Shown here piece after piece: positions 1 to 9,146 of a stretch of 50,681 nucleotides of DNA. Position 1 is the stretch's first letter. Each line of letters starts with the position of its first letter. The notes beneath the pieces were generated by a model. It had not been told where the DNA came from, did not search any database, and was given only the letters and a program-made list of their open reading frames with translations. The DNA is from Clostridiaceae bacterium (GTDB lineage: Bacteria; Bacillota; Clostridia; SK-Y3), in NCBI GenBank assembly GCA_012735465.1, contig JAAYHJ010000027.1:1-50681 (forward strand), written 5' to 3'. The position numbers and the translations under genes are program-made.

Positions 1-170
1 AAAAAAACTCCAATATCAACAATTTTAAAGGGCATACAACGCAGCGGGTATGTGATATAGCCCGTTGTATCAAAAAGATGGGGATACCTTTAAGTTTAAT
101 TATCCTACAACAAATTGACACTATCGCATCAATAGCAATGATAATGCAAAAATATTTGCCCACAGGCAAT

Positions 171-207
171 AAAGAACTGCATTGGACCATAGCCAATACA
201 GTTCTTT
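171..207 (-). terminator. Stem-loop after alcohol dehydrogenase gene
   Basis: Bases 171-179 pair with 199-207 (AAAGAACTG/CAGTTCTTT), and the inner 181-185 pair with 193-197. It lies just beyond the stop codon of the minus-strand dehydrogenase gene. The T-run is weak, so efficiency is uncertain. Bases 1-170 hold no gene I can see. A separate inverted repeat there (34-41 ATACAACG with 63-70) may be another transcript-end hairpin belonging to sequence outside the window. Confidence 0.45.
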
Positions 208-218
208 GATATAATTTT

Positions 219-1388
219 TTATTTTGCCAGATTATAAATATTTACTATGTCTGCGCTCTTTAATTTAACAAAATTGCCGACCGTATACTGATCCGAACCA
301 GTGCACTTTTGAGCCATTTCTTCAAAACGATCGTCTTCAATGCCTGCATCTTTTAACCTGGTTACCAATCCAATAGAACGGAAAAAGTTTTCCAGTGCTT
401 CGATCCCCTTTAAAGCCGCCCTTTCAAGGGACCATAAAGAAAGATCTACATTCCACACCCTGGAGGCATACTGGGCAAATCTGTTTATATCATGCTTATA
501 CACATATTTCATCCATGCAGGGAATATGATTGCCAGGCCGGCACCATGGGCAATGTCATATATACCGCTTAACTCATGCTCAATATCATGGGAAGCCCAG
601 TCACCGATCCTGCCCGTGTTAAGCAGGTTATTGTGTGCAACCGTACCTGCCCACATGATTTCAGCCCACGCATCATAATTATCGGGCTGCTCAAGTACAA
701 TCGGTATATTGTTTATAATTGTTTTCATGGTTGCTTCTATAAGACGATCGGTTAGTTCTACATTGGGAACATTTGTGAAATAACGCTCCATCAGATGGGC
801 AAGTATATCTGCTGCTCCACATGCTACCTGGTATTTAGGCAGTGTAAACGCCATTTCCGGATTCAGAATGGAAAAACGCGGATAAATCAATTCAGAATTA
901 ACTGCGCGTTTGTATCCACCTTCCTCCTTTGTAATAACGCAACCGGTACTTGCTTCGCTGCCTGCTGCAGGAATGGTCAAAATCGTGCCGATGGGTAAAG
1001 CCTTTTGAGGAACGGCTTTCTCTGTAAAGAAATCCCATACATCGCCATCGTACACAACACCCATTGCTATTGCCTTGGCAGAGTCAATAACGCTACCGCC
1101 ACCCACTGCCAATATAAACCCGATATTGTTTTCGCGGCATATACGAATCCCTTCATATACAAGGCTTAGCCTGGGGTTAGGTTTTACACCGGAAAGTTCA
1201 ACTATTTCAATTCCTGCTTCCTTCAGGGAAGTAACCACCCTGTCATAAAGCCCGGTTTTTTTAATACTTCCTCCACCATAGTGAAGCAATACCTTATTGG
1301 CATATTGACTTACTTCCTTACCTACTTGTTTTTCAGTGCCTTTACCAAAAATAATTTTTGTCGGGTTTTGAAACGTGAAGTTTATCAA
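219..1388 (-). CDS. Iron-containing alcohol dehydrogenase (BdhA/YqhD type)
   Basis: NAD(P)H-dependent group III alcohol dehydrogenase of 389 aa, expected to reduce aldehydes such as butanal or acetaldehyde to alcohols in the cytoplasm during fermentation. The glycine-rich nucleotide site is AVGGGSVIDSAKAIA. The metal ligands are expected in CGAADILAHLMERYF and in the segment SHDIEHELSGIYDIAHGAG, which matches butanol dehydrogenase relatives. Start: a TTG at 1388 lies 5 nt after AGGAGGG, and the protein then begins INFTFQNPTKIIFGKG, as is normal for the family. The longer frame up to 1448 has no ribosome site. It is a single-gene unit with its own upstream region and 3' hairpin. Substrate is inferred only from family resemblance. 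Confidence 0.9.
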   Translation of the reverse strand: MINFTFQNPTKIIFGKGTEKQVGKEVSQYANKVLLHYGGGSIKKTGLYDRVVTSLKEAGIEIVELSGVKPNPRLSLVYEGIRICRENNIGFILAVGGGSVIDSAKAIAMGVVYDGDVWDFFTEKAVPQKALPIGTILTIPAAGSEASTGCVITKEEGGYKRAVNSELIYPRFSILNPEMAFTLPKYQVACGAADILAHLMERYFTNVPNVELTDRLIEATMKTIINNIPIVLEQPDNYDAWAEIMWAGTVAHNNLLNTGRIGDWASHDIEHELSGIYDIAHGAGLAIIFPAWMKYVYKHDINRFAQYASRVWNVDLSLWSLERAALKGIEALENFFRSIGLVTRLKDAGIEDDRFEEMAQKCTGSDQYTVGNFVKLKSADIVNIYNLAK

Positions 1389-1398
1389 TTGTTTCCCT

Positions 1399-1455
1399 CC
1401 TATATATAGGCTTTTTTGTTGTAATCTAAGTTTTATATTATAACGCAATTATGCG
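1399..1455 (-). promoter_or_regulatory. Upstream region of dehydrogenase gene with two palindromes
   Basis: Two perfect palindromes precede the gene: CCTATATATAGG at 1399-1410, overlapping the Shine-Dalgarno sequence, and CGCA-ATTA-TGCG at 1444-1455, just upstream of a TATAAT-like -10 on the minus strand. No good -35 is visible. Either could be an operator. The sequence is not a recognisable Rex box. Confidence 0.3.
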
Positions 1456-1510
1456 CTAACCACATATTATATTTATTCCCATTTGTAAACCTTATTAACA
1501 AGTTTCCTGA

Positions 1511-1546
1511 AAAAGTCCTAAATGGCCAATGCCATTTAGGACTTTT
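1511..1546 (-). terminator. Strong intrinsic terminator of the GH43 gene
   Basis: A perfect 16-bp stem (1511-1526 with 1531-1546) closes a 4-nt loop, with five T after the stem on the minus strand. It begins 15 nt beyond the stop codon of the large GH43 gene. It is symmetrical and could also act on plus-strand transcripts. Confidence 0.9.
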
Positions 1547-1560
1547 TTCAGTGTAATAAA

Positions 1561-4500
1561 TTATTGTACTTCAATCACATCCGACAGAGGAACTTGGTTT
1601 GTTTCATCAATGCCTTTACCATCCCATACAAACACTTTAACCTTATGTCCGTCAATTTCACGCGGAAGCCTGAATCCGGCTATCATCTTTTCCGTTGCCC
1701 CGACCGGTATGTTCTTGGAAATATATGTGAAATTGATCATTCTGTCCTGAGCATCATACAGTGCTACTATAACCATAACATCCTCGAAAACGGTGTTATC
1801 GTTATTGGTTGCCTGTACATGGGCATAGAACATCTTGTTCGGTTCAAGGGTTTCCGGAGTCCAAGTCGTTTCTATATCAAAGTCATAATCCACATCCGTT
1901 ACGGTTACAGTTGCGGTTACTATTGAGCCAGGCAGATATCCGTCCTTGGGAGGTATTCCAAAATACGGTGTTCCGTCTTCATGCCAGTAAACAACTGCTA
2001 CGCGAGCATACCTTGTTGCATCGTATAAAGGATCGTATCCCGATACTCCGGAATACCTTTCGTTAGGCCGTGCATGATAAGACAGTATTACCGTCTCACC
2101 GTCTTCTGCAATGGTAAAGGTCGCATGTCCAGGTCCAAACTGCTGGGTCTCTGGGCTGGAGATCATCAATGGGTACGGCAACTTATGCCATGAAGCCGGA
2201 TCCAAAAGGTTGGTTTCCGGGGAATCTTCTGCCCACATGAGGCCAATACAGTAAGTTGAATCGGTGGACCCTGCTGCATAGGCCATGTATATCTTACCAT
2301 TTCTCTTTATTACAGTAGCACCTTCAAGGACCCTGTCCCTTCTGCGCTCCCAGGTGTATTCCGGTGTAGCAATAGTTACTTGTTCATTGCTAACCCTTGT
2401 AAGGGTCTCCAGTTTTGCAATGTTTATATTGGAGTCTCCCGATGGTTTGTGAGCCCATACATAGTACCATTCTCCATTGTGTTCAAATACCGTTGCATCA
2501 AGGTCAAAGGTTTCGTTGACAATATTCTCAACCTTAACCGGTCCGGTCCAGTTTCCGGCCATGGGATCCTGGGAATCACAGATCAGTGCATAATTGCGCA
2601 ATGCCCAAATGGAATCGGATCTGGCACCTGCAAAGTAAATGACCCAAGTTCCCTGTTCTTGTCCTTTGAACTTCACATAGTGGATCTCTGGAGCCCAAAT
2701 ATGGTATGATGCAGGTCCGGACTGAGGCCTCCAGAATATTACTCTTTCTTCTGCCGTTGCAAGTCCTTGTATAGTTTCTGCTCTTCTTATGGCAATGCGG
2801 TCATACTGGGCACTTGCCTGACCATTCCTGCTATAATCCATATAAGAGGATGTGTAATAGTAATACCCATCCGGTCCTTTATATATATTGGGGTCGGCAC
2901 CATTCTTATTTATAGGATTCACATAATCCGGAGCATCTGCCACTCTTCCTGTAACCGTAAATATTCCGGGCTGTGAGTACTTATCAGGATCTATTTCTTC
3001 CCAAATAATTTCCTTTTCTTCTTTAGTGCCGTCGCTGTAATTTACTATTCCTTTGCTTGGAAGCTCAGGGGCTTTATCCACATTTGTTAATACATTGATA
3101 CTTTCCGTACTTACCGGAATCTTTGGTGTTCCAATATGATAAATCATCTTTTCTACTTCCAGGTTTGTTACTTGGAGTATGCTGCCTACCACCGCATTCT
3201 TGGGTGCTCCTTCAAGGCTTACACCTTCAGGCAATGCTGCCGGATAATCCGTGCCTGTATATGGAGCAGCTGCGGATGGAGTGGTAAAGTTCTTATCTAT
3301 TGTATTATAATATACATTTCCGTTCTGATCTTTCCATATGATTATATAATTATCGTTTTCAGGATCGTATTTAGCCTGGGGTTCCCGAACATATCTGCCG
3401 CTGCTTCCTACCGTAATAAGCCTTTGATTACTCCAGTGAACAAGGTCGGTGGAATCCCAGTAATTAATGGTTGTATCGCTAATGCTACCATTTGGCCTTA
3501 CTGTGGTTGCCAGCAGTACATAGGTCCCGTCTTGTTTCTGGAATATGAACGGATGACGATACTGCTTAGCATTATTGTCATTATAACTGGTGTTATGTTT
3601 ATAGAAAAGAATACCCTTGTTGTCATTTAACGGTGTCCAGTTAACTCCATCTGTGCTGTATGCAAGGTGCAAACTGTCATCATAGAAACCCATGTAATCA
3701 ACTCTTGAACCAGTTGAACCTGTTTGTTTTGTATAAGCCATGACATAAGCAGTTTCAGTTACAGTAACATTTACAGTTACACCTGCGCCAGGCAAATATC
3801 CGTCCTTTGGAGGTATTCCAAAATACGGTGTTCCGTCTTCATGCCAGTAAACAACTGCTACCCGGGCATATCTTGTTGCATCGTATAAAGGATCATATCC
3901 CGATACTCCGGAATATCTTTCGTTAGGCCGTGCATGATAAGACAATATTACCGTCTCACCGTCTTCAGCAACGGTAAAGGTAGCATGGCCAGGTCCAAAC
4001 TGCTGGTTTTCCGGGCTGGCAATCATCAAAGGATACGGTAACTTATGCCATGAAGCCGGATCCAAAAGGTTGGTTTCCGGGGAATCTTCTGCCCACAAAA
4101 GACCAATACAGTAGGTTGAATCAGTGGATCCTGCTGCATAGGCCATGAAGATCTTGCCATTCTTCTTTATTACCGTAGCACCTTCAAGAACTCTGTCTCT
4201 TCTGCGTTCCCAGGTGTATTCCGGTTCGGCAATAATCGGCTGTTCATCTCCGATTCTAGAAATGGTTTCTAATTTTGCAATACTGATATTGGAGTTGCCG
4301 CCAATCTTATGGGCCCAGGCATAATACCATTCTCCATTGTGCTCAAACACTGTTGCATCAAGGTCAAAGTTTGAACCTTTCAGGTTTTCTATTTCAATCA
4401 TATCGGACCAGCTTCCTGTCATAGGATCCTGGGAATCACAAACAATTACGTAGTTATGCAAGTTAAAAGGCTGGTCTACTCTTCCGCCTGCAAAGTAAAT

Positions 4501-6684
4501 TGCCCATGTTCCCTGTTCCTGTCCCGGGAATTTTACATAATGAATCTCTGGAGCCCAAATATGGTATGATGCAGGTCCGGATTCTTTTCTCCAGAATACT
4601 ACTCTTTCTTCTGCTGTTGCAAGCCCTTGTATTGTTTCAGCTCTTCTTATGATAATACGATCGTACTGTGCATTTGCCTGTCCGTTCTTATCGTAATTCA
4701 TATAGGAAGATGTATAATAATAGTATCCATCCGGTCCTTTAAATATATAAGGGTCAGCACCGTTTTTGTTAATCGGATTCACATAATTTGGAGCGCCTTC
4801 AAACACACCTGATACCTTGAAAGAACCCTTCTTAGAAAGCAAGTCAGGATCAATTGGATCCCAGTTAACAGCTTTTTCTTCTGTAGTACCGTCACTATAA
4901 TATACGATAGCAGTACTTGGTAGGTCAGGAGTCTGACCGGCCGGTACAGTAATCTCTAAATCATCAATATTTGAACCTACAGGAATTGTTGGTGTTCCAA
5001 GTTGAGCTTTAATCTTTGCCAACTCTTCTTCAGATACAGTAAATAAGCTTCCGATTATTGCATTTTTAGGAGGATTGCTAACATCCACATTTTTCATAAT
5101 CTTTGCAGGATAATCGGATCCGGTGTATGGAGCAGGCCCGGATGCTTCATTGAAATCCTTATCGATCGTGTTATAGAACACATTGCCTTCTCCGTCGCTC
5201 CACATGATAACATAGTTATCATTTTCTGCATCAAATTTTACCTGCGGCTTTCTGGGCCAGCTGATTCTTTCGCCTCTTACTTTAATCAATTTCTGGTTAG
5301 TCCAGTTCAGAAGGTCGGTGGACTCCCAGTAATGTATTGTTTCCTCGGCAACACGTCTGCTTCCACTGGTAGGGAAGTCAAAAGTACCATCATACATTAC
5401 GGATGTTGCCACTAAACCATAGGTTCCATCTTCTTTTTGGAATATAAACGGGTCGCGGAACTGTCTTGCTTCTGGTCTGTTATAACCAATATTTCCGCCC
5501 TTTTCAGGGATATAATAAAGTATACCCTTATTATCATTTAATGCAGTCCAGTTAACACCATCTTCACTATAGGCAAGATGTAAGCTGTCATCATGGAAGC
5601 TCATATAATCCGCTCTTGAGCCCGATGTTCCTACTTCCTTACTGTAAGCCATGATATATATTCCTTCAACGCGCGGAACTACAACTGTAAACTGCTTTGT
5701 AGCTGTCGCATTACCTAATGTAAGGGTAGCCGTTAATGTTACAGTAGCATCTTCGTCATCTTTAGCAGGGCGTTTTACTTTACCATCGTTTGTTATTACA
5801 GCTTCATTATCAGATTGCCATGTGATAATAGATCCATTTACTCCCTTTGTAGGAAGATCCATATCCTTTATAACTGCACTTGTATCTCCCAGTGTAAGAG
5901 CAGCTTTGTCCTGTTCTATGTAATATGCATGTATTTGATTGCTTAGAGCGGCTACTTCTGCTGCACTTAAAGCCCTATTATACACACGGAAATCATCTAC
6001 GATACCGCCAAAGAACGGGTCACCTGAATATAAAGATCTACCTATATATCCACCATAAGATTTAGACGGATCATGTACATCAGAAGGCTTAATTGTTACG
6101 TCACCGCGCCTGGATACTTCTACACCATTTATGTACAGTATTATTTCCTGAGTATCTCCGGAAACAACAAGAGTAACATGGGTCCACTCACCTATCTTCA
6201 AACCATCAGAATAATTTATTCTAGCTTCTGCATTATAAGAACCCGTAGTTATTGCTCCTGCAAGACCTCCGGACCAGTGGTTTGGAGATACAAAAATATA
6301 TCTCTGATTGTCGGGTCCAAACCCATAGAAAAACTGGTTAGTCACAGCAGCACTATAGTTTATAAATGAGGAAATTGTAACATTATTTAGACCTGCCATT
6401 ATACCATTAGGAATTTCCACATAGCCACTATTAGTACCGCCATTCAACTTAAGAGCATTTCCTACTACACCGCTTACAAAACTTGCATTGTTAGAATTTC
6501 GCAGTATACCATTGCGTCCATTGCCTGATGAGTCTACGATTGTTGTTCCTGCTGTCTCATCAAACTTGTACCATAGTAACAAGCCTTCTGTTGACGGTTC
6601 TTCAGCAAATACTACTCCGGCAGGAATAAGAACCGACGCCAGGAATACAAAAACAAGCACCATTGAGACTACCTTTTTAAACAT
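1561..6684 (-). CDS. Secreted LamG / tandem GH43 arabinofuranosidase-xylosidase-like enzyme
   Basis: A 1707-aa exported polysaccharide-degrading protein. Numbering follows the longer frame starting at 6690: signal peptide 1-29 (cleavage near VFAEE), LamG concanavalin-like domain about 35-250, atrophied Ig-like domain about 260-338. Two repeats follow (344-970 and 981-1590). Each has a partial five-blade-like segment, a group-4 Ig-like linker (575-633, 1196-1253) and a complete GH43 propeller. The GH43 acidic residues are visible: D646, D778, E836 in copy one and D1266, D1398, E1456 in copy two, with WAPEI motifs at 712 and 1332. An accessory beta domain closes the protein (1602-1709). There is no dockerin or SLH anchor, so it is probably a free extracellular enzyme. 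Start: the ATG at 6684 has GGAGG at 6 nt; the ATG at 6690 abuts it and is unsuitable. Arabinan or arabinoxylan is the likely substrate. Confidence 0.88.
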   Translation of the reverse strand: MFKKVVSMVLVFVFLASVLIPAGVVFAEEPSTEGLLLWYKFDETAGTTIVDSSGNGRNGILRNSNNASFVSGVVGNALKLNGGTNSGYVEIPNGIMAGLNNVTISSFINYSAAVTNQFFYGFGPDNQRYIFVSPNHWSGGLAGAITTGSYNAEARINYSDGLKIGEWTHVTLVVSGDTQEIILYINGVEVSRRGDVTIKPSDVHDPSKSYGGYIGRSLYSGDPFFGGIVDDFRVYNRALSAAEVAALSNQIHAYYIEQDKAALTLGDTSAVIKDMDLPTKGVNGSIITWQSDNEAVITNDGKVKRPAKDDEDATVTLTATLTLGNATATKQFTVVVPRVEGIYIMAYSKEVGTSGSRADYMSFHDDSLHLAYSEDGVNWTALNDNKGILYYIPEKGGNIGYNRPEARQFRDPFIFQKEDGTYGLVATSVMYDGTFDFPTSGSRRVAEETIHYWESTDLLNWTNQKLIKVRGERISWPRKPQVKFDAENDNYVIMWSDGEGNVFYNTIDKDFNEASGPAPYTGSDYPAKIMKNVDVSNPPKNAIIGSLFTVSEEELAKIKAQLGTPTIPVGSNIDDLEITVPAGQTPDLPSTAIVYYSDGTTEEKAVNWDPIDPDLLSKKGSFKVSGVFEGAPNYVNPINKNGADPYIFKGPDGYYYYTSSYMNYDKNGQANAQYDRIIIRRAETIQGLATAEERVVFWRKESGPASYHIWAPEIHYVKFPGQEQGTWAIYFAGGRVDQPFNLHNYVIVCDSQDPMTGSWSDMIEIENLKGSNFDLDATVFEHNGEWYYAWAHKIGGNSNISIAKLETISRIGDEQPIIAEPEYTWERRRDRVLEGATVIKKNGKIFMAYAAGSTDSTYCIGLLWAEDSPETNLLDPASWHKLPYPLMIASPENQQFGPGHATFTVAEDGETVILSYHARPNERYSGVSGYDPLYDATRYARVAVVYWHEDGTPYFGIPPKDGYLPGAGVTVNVTVTETAYVMAYTKQTGSTGSRVDYMGFYDDSLHLAYSTDGVNWTPLNDNKGILFYKHNTSYNDNNAKQYRHPFIFQKQDGTYVLLATTVRPNGSISDTTINYWDSTDLVHWSNQRLITVGSSGRYVREPQAKYDPENDNYIIIWKDQNGNVYYNTIDKNFTTPSAAAPYTGTDYPAALPEGVSLEGAPKNAVVGSILQVTNLEVEKMIYHIGTPKIPVSTESINVLTNVDKAPELPSKGIVNYSDGTKEEKEIIWEEIDPDKYSQPGIFTVTGRVADAPDYVNPINKNGADPNIYKGPDGYYYYTSSYMDYSRNGQASAQYDRIAIRRAETIQGLATAEERVIFWRPQSGPASYHIWAPEIHYVKFKGQEQGTWVIYFAGARSDSIWALRNYALICDSQDPMAGNWTGPVKVENIVNETFDLDATVFEHNGEWYYVWAHKPSGDSNINIAKLETLTRVSNEQVTIATPEYTWERRRDRVLEGATVIKRNGKIYMAYAAGSTDSTYCIGLMWAEDSPETNLLDPASWHKLPYPLMISSPETQQFGPGHATFTIAEDGETVILSYHARPNERYSGVSGYDPLYDATRYARVAVVYWHEDGTPYFGIPPKDGYLPGSIVTATVTVTDVDYDFDIETTWTPETLEPNKMFYAHVQATNNDNTVFEDVMVIVALYDAQDRMINFTYISKNIPVGATEKMIAGFRLPREIDGHKVKVFVWDGKGIDETNQVPLSDVIEVQ
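1921..5661 (-). repeat. Intragenic tandem duplication of a ~620-codon GH43 module
   Basis: The coding stretch 3781-5661 is repeated at 1921-3750 within the same gene. The GH43 halves are near-identical in protein and long blocks are also near-identical in DNA (for example around 1930-2260 versus 3790-4120). The amino-terminal halves and Ig-like linkers have diverged more. This implies a fairly recent duplication or gene conversion of the catalytic part. Confidence 0.9.
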
Positions 6685-6923
6685 AAACATCCTCCATTCT
6701 TTTTTTATTTTTTAGTAAGTCTTCTTCACTATGCTTATAAAAAATGCCTCCCCTCCCTTGTTTTTAAGCCCATATAAAAAAAGACATGTACCAATTCTAC
6801 AGTCTGGCAGAAACGCAGTCAGCATAAGTACATAGTCTAAAATAAATTATATAATACTGAAACATGTTATTCAATTATATGAATTTATAATATTCTGCTA
6901 TAATGTTTAAAATTCCGAAATAA

Positions 6924-8390
6924 TTATTCTTGTTTCTTGTTAAAGGTTAATTGAATTTCCGTACCTTCTCCCACCTTGCTTCTAATTTTAATTTTGCCTT
7001 TATGTCCAAGTATAATGATTTTAGCAATGGACAAACCCAACCCATGCCCCCCTTTTTCTTTTGTCCTTGATTTATCCGAGCGATAAAACCGATCAAAAAC
7101 ATGTTCCAGGTCTTCTTTCGCAATTCCTATACCCGTATCCTTGACAGAGACAATCACTTTGGATTCTACCATTGATGCTTTGATAATTATTTCCCCATCC
7201 TTAGGCGTATATTTCACCGCATTATCAATAAAAATCCTGATAGCTTGCTTAATCCTGTTCCGGTCTCCATAAAGAGTCAGATTTTCCTGTAAACTGCACA
7301 TAATCTTATGATTATTATTATCAATTAACCTTGTTTCTCTGACCAACTCAGTCAGCAGTTGGGATAAATCAAAGGTTTCTTTTTGCAGTACAAGTGTTTT
7401 TGCATCATGGCGGGCTAAAAACAAAAGTTTTTCTACCAGCTCTTTCATGTTCTCCGTTTCATTTTTAATAGCTTCAATGGACTCTTGCAAAACCTGGGGG
7501 TCATTTTTGCCCCATCGGTCCAACAGATTTGCATATCCCTGTAAAACGGCAATAGGAGTCCTTAGTTCATGGGATACATCGGATACAAATTGCTGCTGCT
7601 GATTATACGAGTTTTCTATCCTATCCATCATGCTATTGATGGTTTCGGCCAATTCTTTCAGCTCATCCTGGACTCCCTCTAAATTAATGCGCAGGCTCAG
7701 ATTATTGCCCGATATCCTCTTGGCTGTTTCTGTTATATCTTTTATGGGCTTTATTACCCTGCTGCTTGTTTTGGCACCGTGTACAACCGTTACAAAAATT
7801 ACTGCTATGTGAGCCACCATGGTAAAAGATAAAAACCTTATAATGAGTAAAATGCTCTGGTCAATATTCTTATACATTATAACCTGGTATTCCGTACCCT
7901 CGTAAACCTTCTCATCCCTGAAAACAAGGTATATGTTATCCCCGTGTTTTTTTACAGGGAGGTATCTGAATGCTGTGTAATCCTCCTGAAAGGCATCTCC
8001 TATTATATGGATATTTTTGCCTTCACTGTCCATCACAAGGCAGATTAACTCATTGTATTCAATAATATTCTTAAAATCCTTTACGGCCTTACCACCTGAC
8101 TTTTCAAATAAACTTGTAAAGCTGTTTCCTGCCCGTGTTAGCTGATTCCATGCAGTACCCAGGGTGATAAAACCAAATGCGGCATTAATCAATAAGGTGG
8201 ATAACAGGAGGGAGGTCATTAACTTGCGCACATATACCAATGTTAACCTGAAACTAATAGAAAAGCGTATCCTCCGTACAATATTTTCGGTGGTATTCTT
8301 TGTGATAATATATAATTGTGCTGCAGCCAATGCAATCATTCTTTTCAGTGCATCTACGGGATTACCAGGTTTTTGCTTATTGTTGTTCAT
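6924..8390 (-). CDS. Sensor histidine kinase (ArlS-like)
   Basis: Membrane histidine kinase of 488 aa. Transmembrane segments lie about 57-77 and 180-203 and enclose an extracellular sensor loop of about 100 aa. A HAMP domain (about 205-260), a HisKA domain with phospho-acceptor H274 in SHELRTP, and an HATPase domain follow, the last with N-box N390, DTGIGI (418-423) and GHGLGLS. It overlaps the response regulator by 14 nt, so the two are translationally coupled and form one system. The sequence does not reveal the stimulus. The GH43 gene lies next downstream on the same strand, but no shared operator was found, so a regulatory link is only a possibility. Confidence 0.93.
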   Translation of the reverse strand: MNNNKQKPGNPVDALKRMIALAAAQLYIITKNTTENIVRRIRFSISFRLTLVYVRKLMTSLLLSTLLINAAFGFITLGTAWNQLTRAGNSFTSLFEKSGGKAVKDFKNIIEYNELICLVMDSEGKNIHIIGDAFQEDYTAFRYLPVKKHGDNIYLVFRDEKVYEGTEYQVIMYKNIDQSILLIIRFLSFTMVAHIAVIFVTVVHGAKTSSRVIKPIKDITETAKRISGNNLSLRINLEGVQDELKELAETINSMMDRIENSYNQQQQFVSDVSHELRTPIAVLQGYANLLDRWGKNDPQVLQESIEAIKNETENMKELVEKLLFLARHDAKTLVLQKETFDLSQLLTELVRETRLIDNNNHKIMCSLQENLTLYGDRNRIKQAIRIFIDNAVKYTPKDGEIIIKASMVESKVIVSVKDTGIGIAKEDLEHVFDRFYRSDKSRTKEKGGHGLGLSIAKIIILGHKGKIKIRSKVGEGTEIQLTFNKKQE

Positions 8391-9069
8391 CTTTAAATTG
8401 ATACCCCATTCCCCTGATTGTGTGGATATATTTTACGCCGTACTTATCATCAATCTTTGTCCTAAGATATCTTATATATACATCCGTAATATTCGTATCC
8501 CCCACATAATCATAACCCCATACTTTATCCAGTATCTTTTCCCGCGTCAGTACAATACCCTTATTTTTCATCAGGTATTCCAGCAATTGAAATTCTTTCT
8601 TTGTCAGGGAAATTTCTTCGCCCTGAAACGTTACCCTGTGTCCTTCCGCATCCAGTACCAGTTTTCCTGCTGATAATACCTTTTTGTTCTGAGCCCCCTG
8701 TATAAAACGGTTTCTTTTCAGAATTGCCCTTATCCTTGCAAGCAGTTCTTCTATGGCAAAGGGCTTGGTAATATAATCATTTGCACCCGTATCCAGGCCC
8801 ATCACTTTGTCCGACACATCATCCTTTGCCGTCAGCATGATGATTGCCACTTCCGATTCCCTGCGAATCCTGCGGCATACTTCAATACCGCTCATTTCCG
8901 GCAACATTAAGTCGAGAATGATTATATCAAAGTTTCCTGATAACCCTCTTTCATACCCCGAACGGCCATCATGCACTACTTCCACTTCATATCCCTCATG
9001 CTTCAGTTCAAGTTCAAGGAAGCGGGCAATCTTTACTTCATCTTCCACTATTAATATTTTATTGGCCAT
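8377..9069 (-). CDS. OmpR/PhoB-family response regulator (ArlR-like)
   Basis: Cytoplasmic transcription factor of 230 aa and partner of the overlapping kinase gene. The receiver domain (1-120) has acidic pocket E9/D10, phospho-acceptor D53, T80 and K102. The winged-helix DNA-binding domain (about 130-228) ends in the typical RGMGYQF. The start ATG has GGAGGTGG 6 nt upstream. It is the first gene of the two-component pair. The overall pattern resembles ArlR/CssR-type regulators of Firmicutes, but target genes cannot be assigned from the sequence. Confidence 0.94.
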   Translation of the reverse strand: MANKILIVEDEVKIARFLELELKHEGYEVEVVHDGRSGYERGLSGNFDIIILDLMLPEMSGIEVCRRIRRESEVAIIMLTAKDDVSDKVMGLDTGANDYITKPFAIEELLARIRAILKRNRFIQGAQNKKVLSAGKLVLDAEGHRVTFQGEEISLTKKEFQLLEYLMKNKGIVLTREKILDKVWGYDYVGDTNITDVYIRYLRTKIDDKYGVKYIHTIRGMGYQFKDEQQ

Positions 9070-9108
9070 GCCGCCACCTCCGCAACAATTTTTATAATCA
9101 TAAACAGG

Positions 9109-9135
9109 AAAGCGACAGTGTACCCTGCCGCTTTT
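9109..9135 (-). terminator. Possible terminator between DUF4342 gene and response regulator
   Basis: A short stem AAAGCG/CGCTTT with partial inner pairing sits just past the stop of the DUF4342 gene on the minus strand. The T-run is poor, so read-through into the two-component genes is plausible. Confidence 0.35.
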
Positions 9136-9146
9136 GTTACCATGTC

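Noticed and set aside
3136-3630. Plus-strand open frames inside the GH43 gene (and similar long frames opposite addA, addB, valS)
   Set aside because: They are antisense shadows of clearly conserved minus-strand genes and lack ribosome sites and recognisable protein features.
6717-6923. Regulatory site linking the two-component system to the GH43 gene
   Set aside because: I found no direct or inverted repeat resembling an OmpR-type operator in this gap. Adjacency alone is not evidence.
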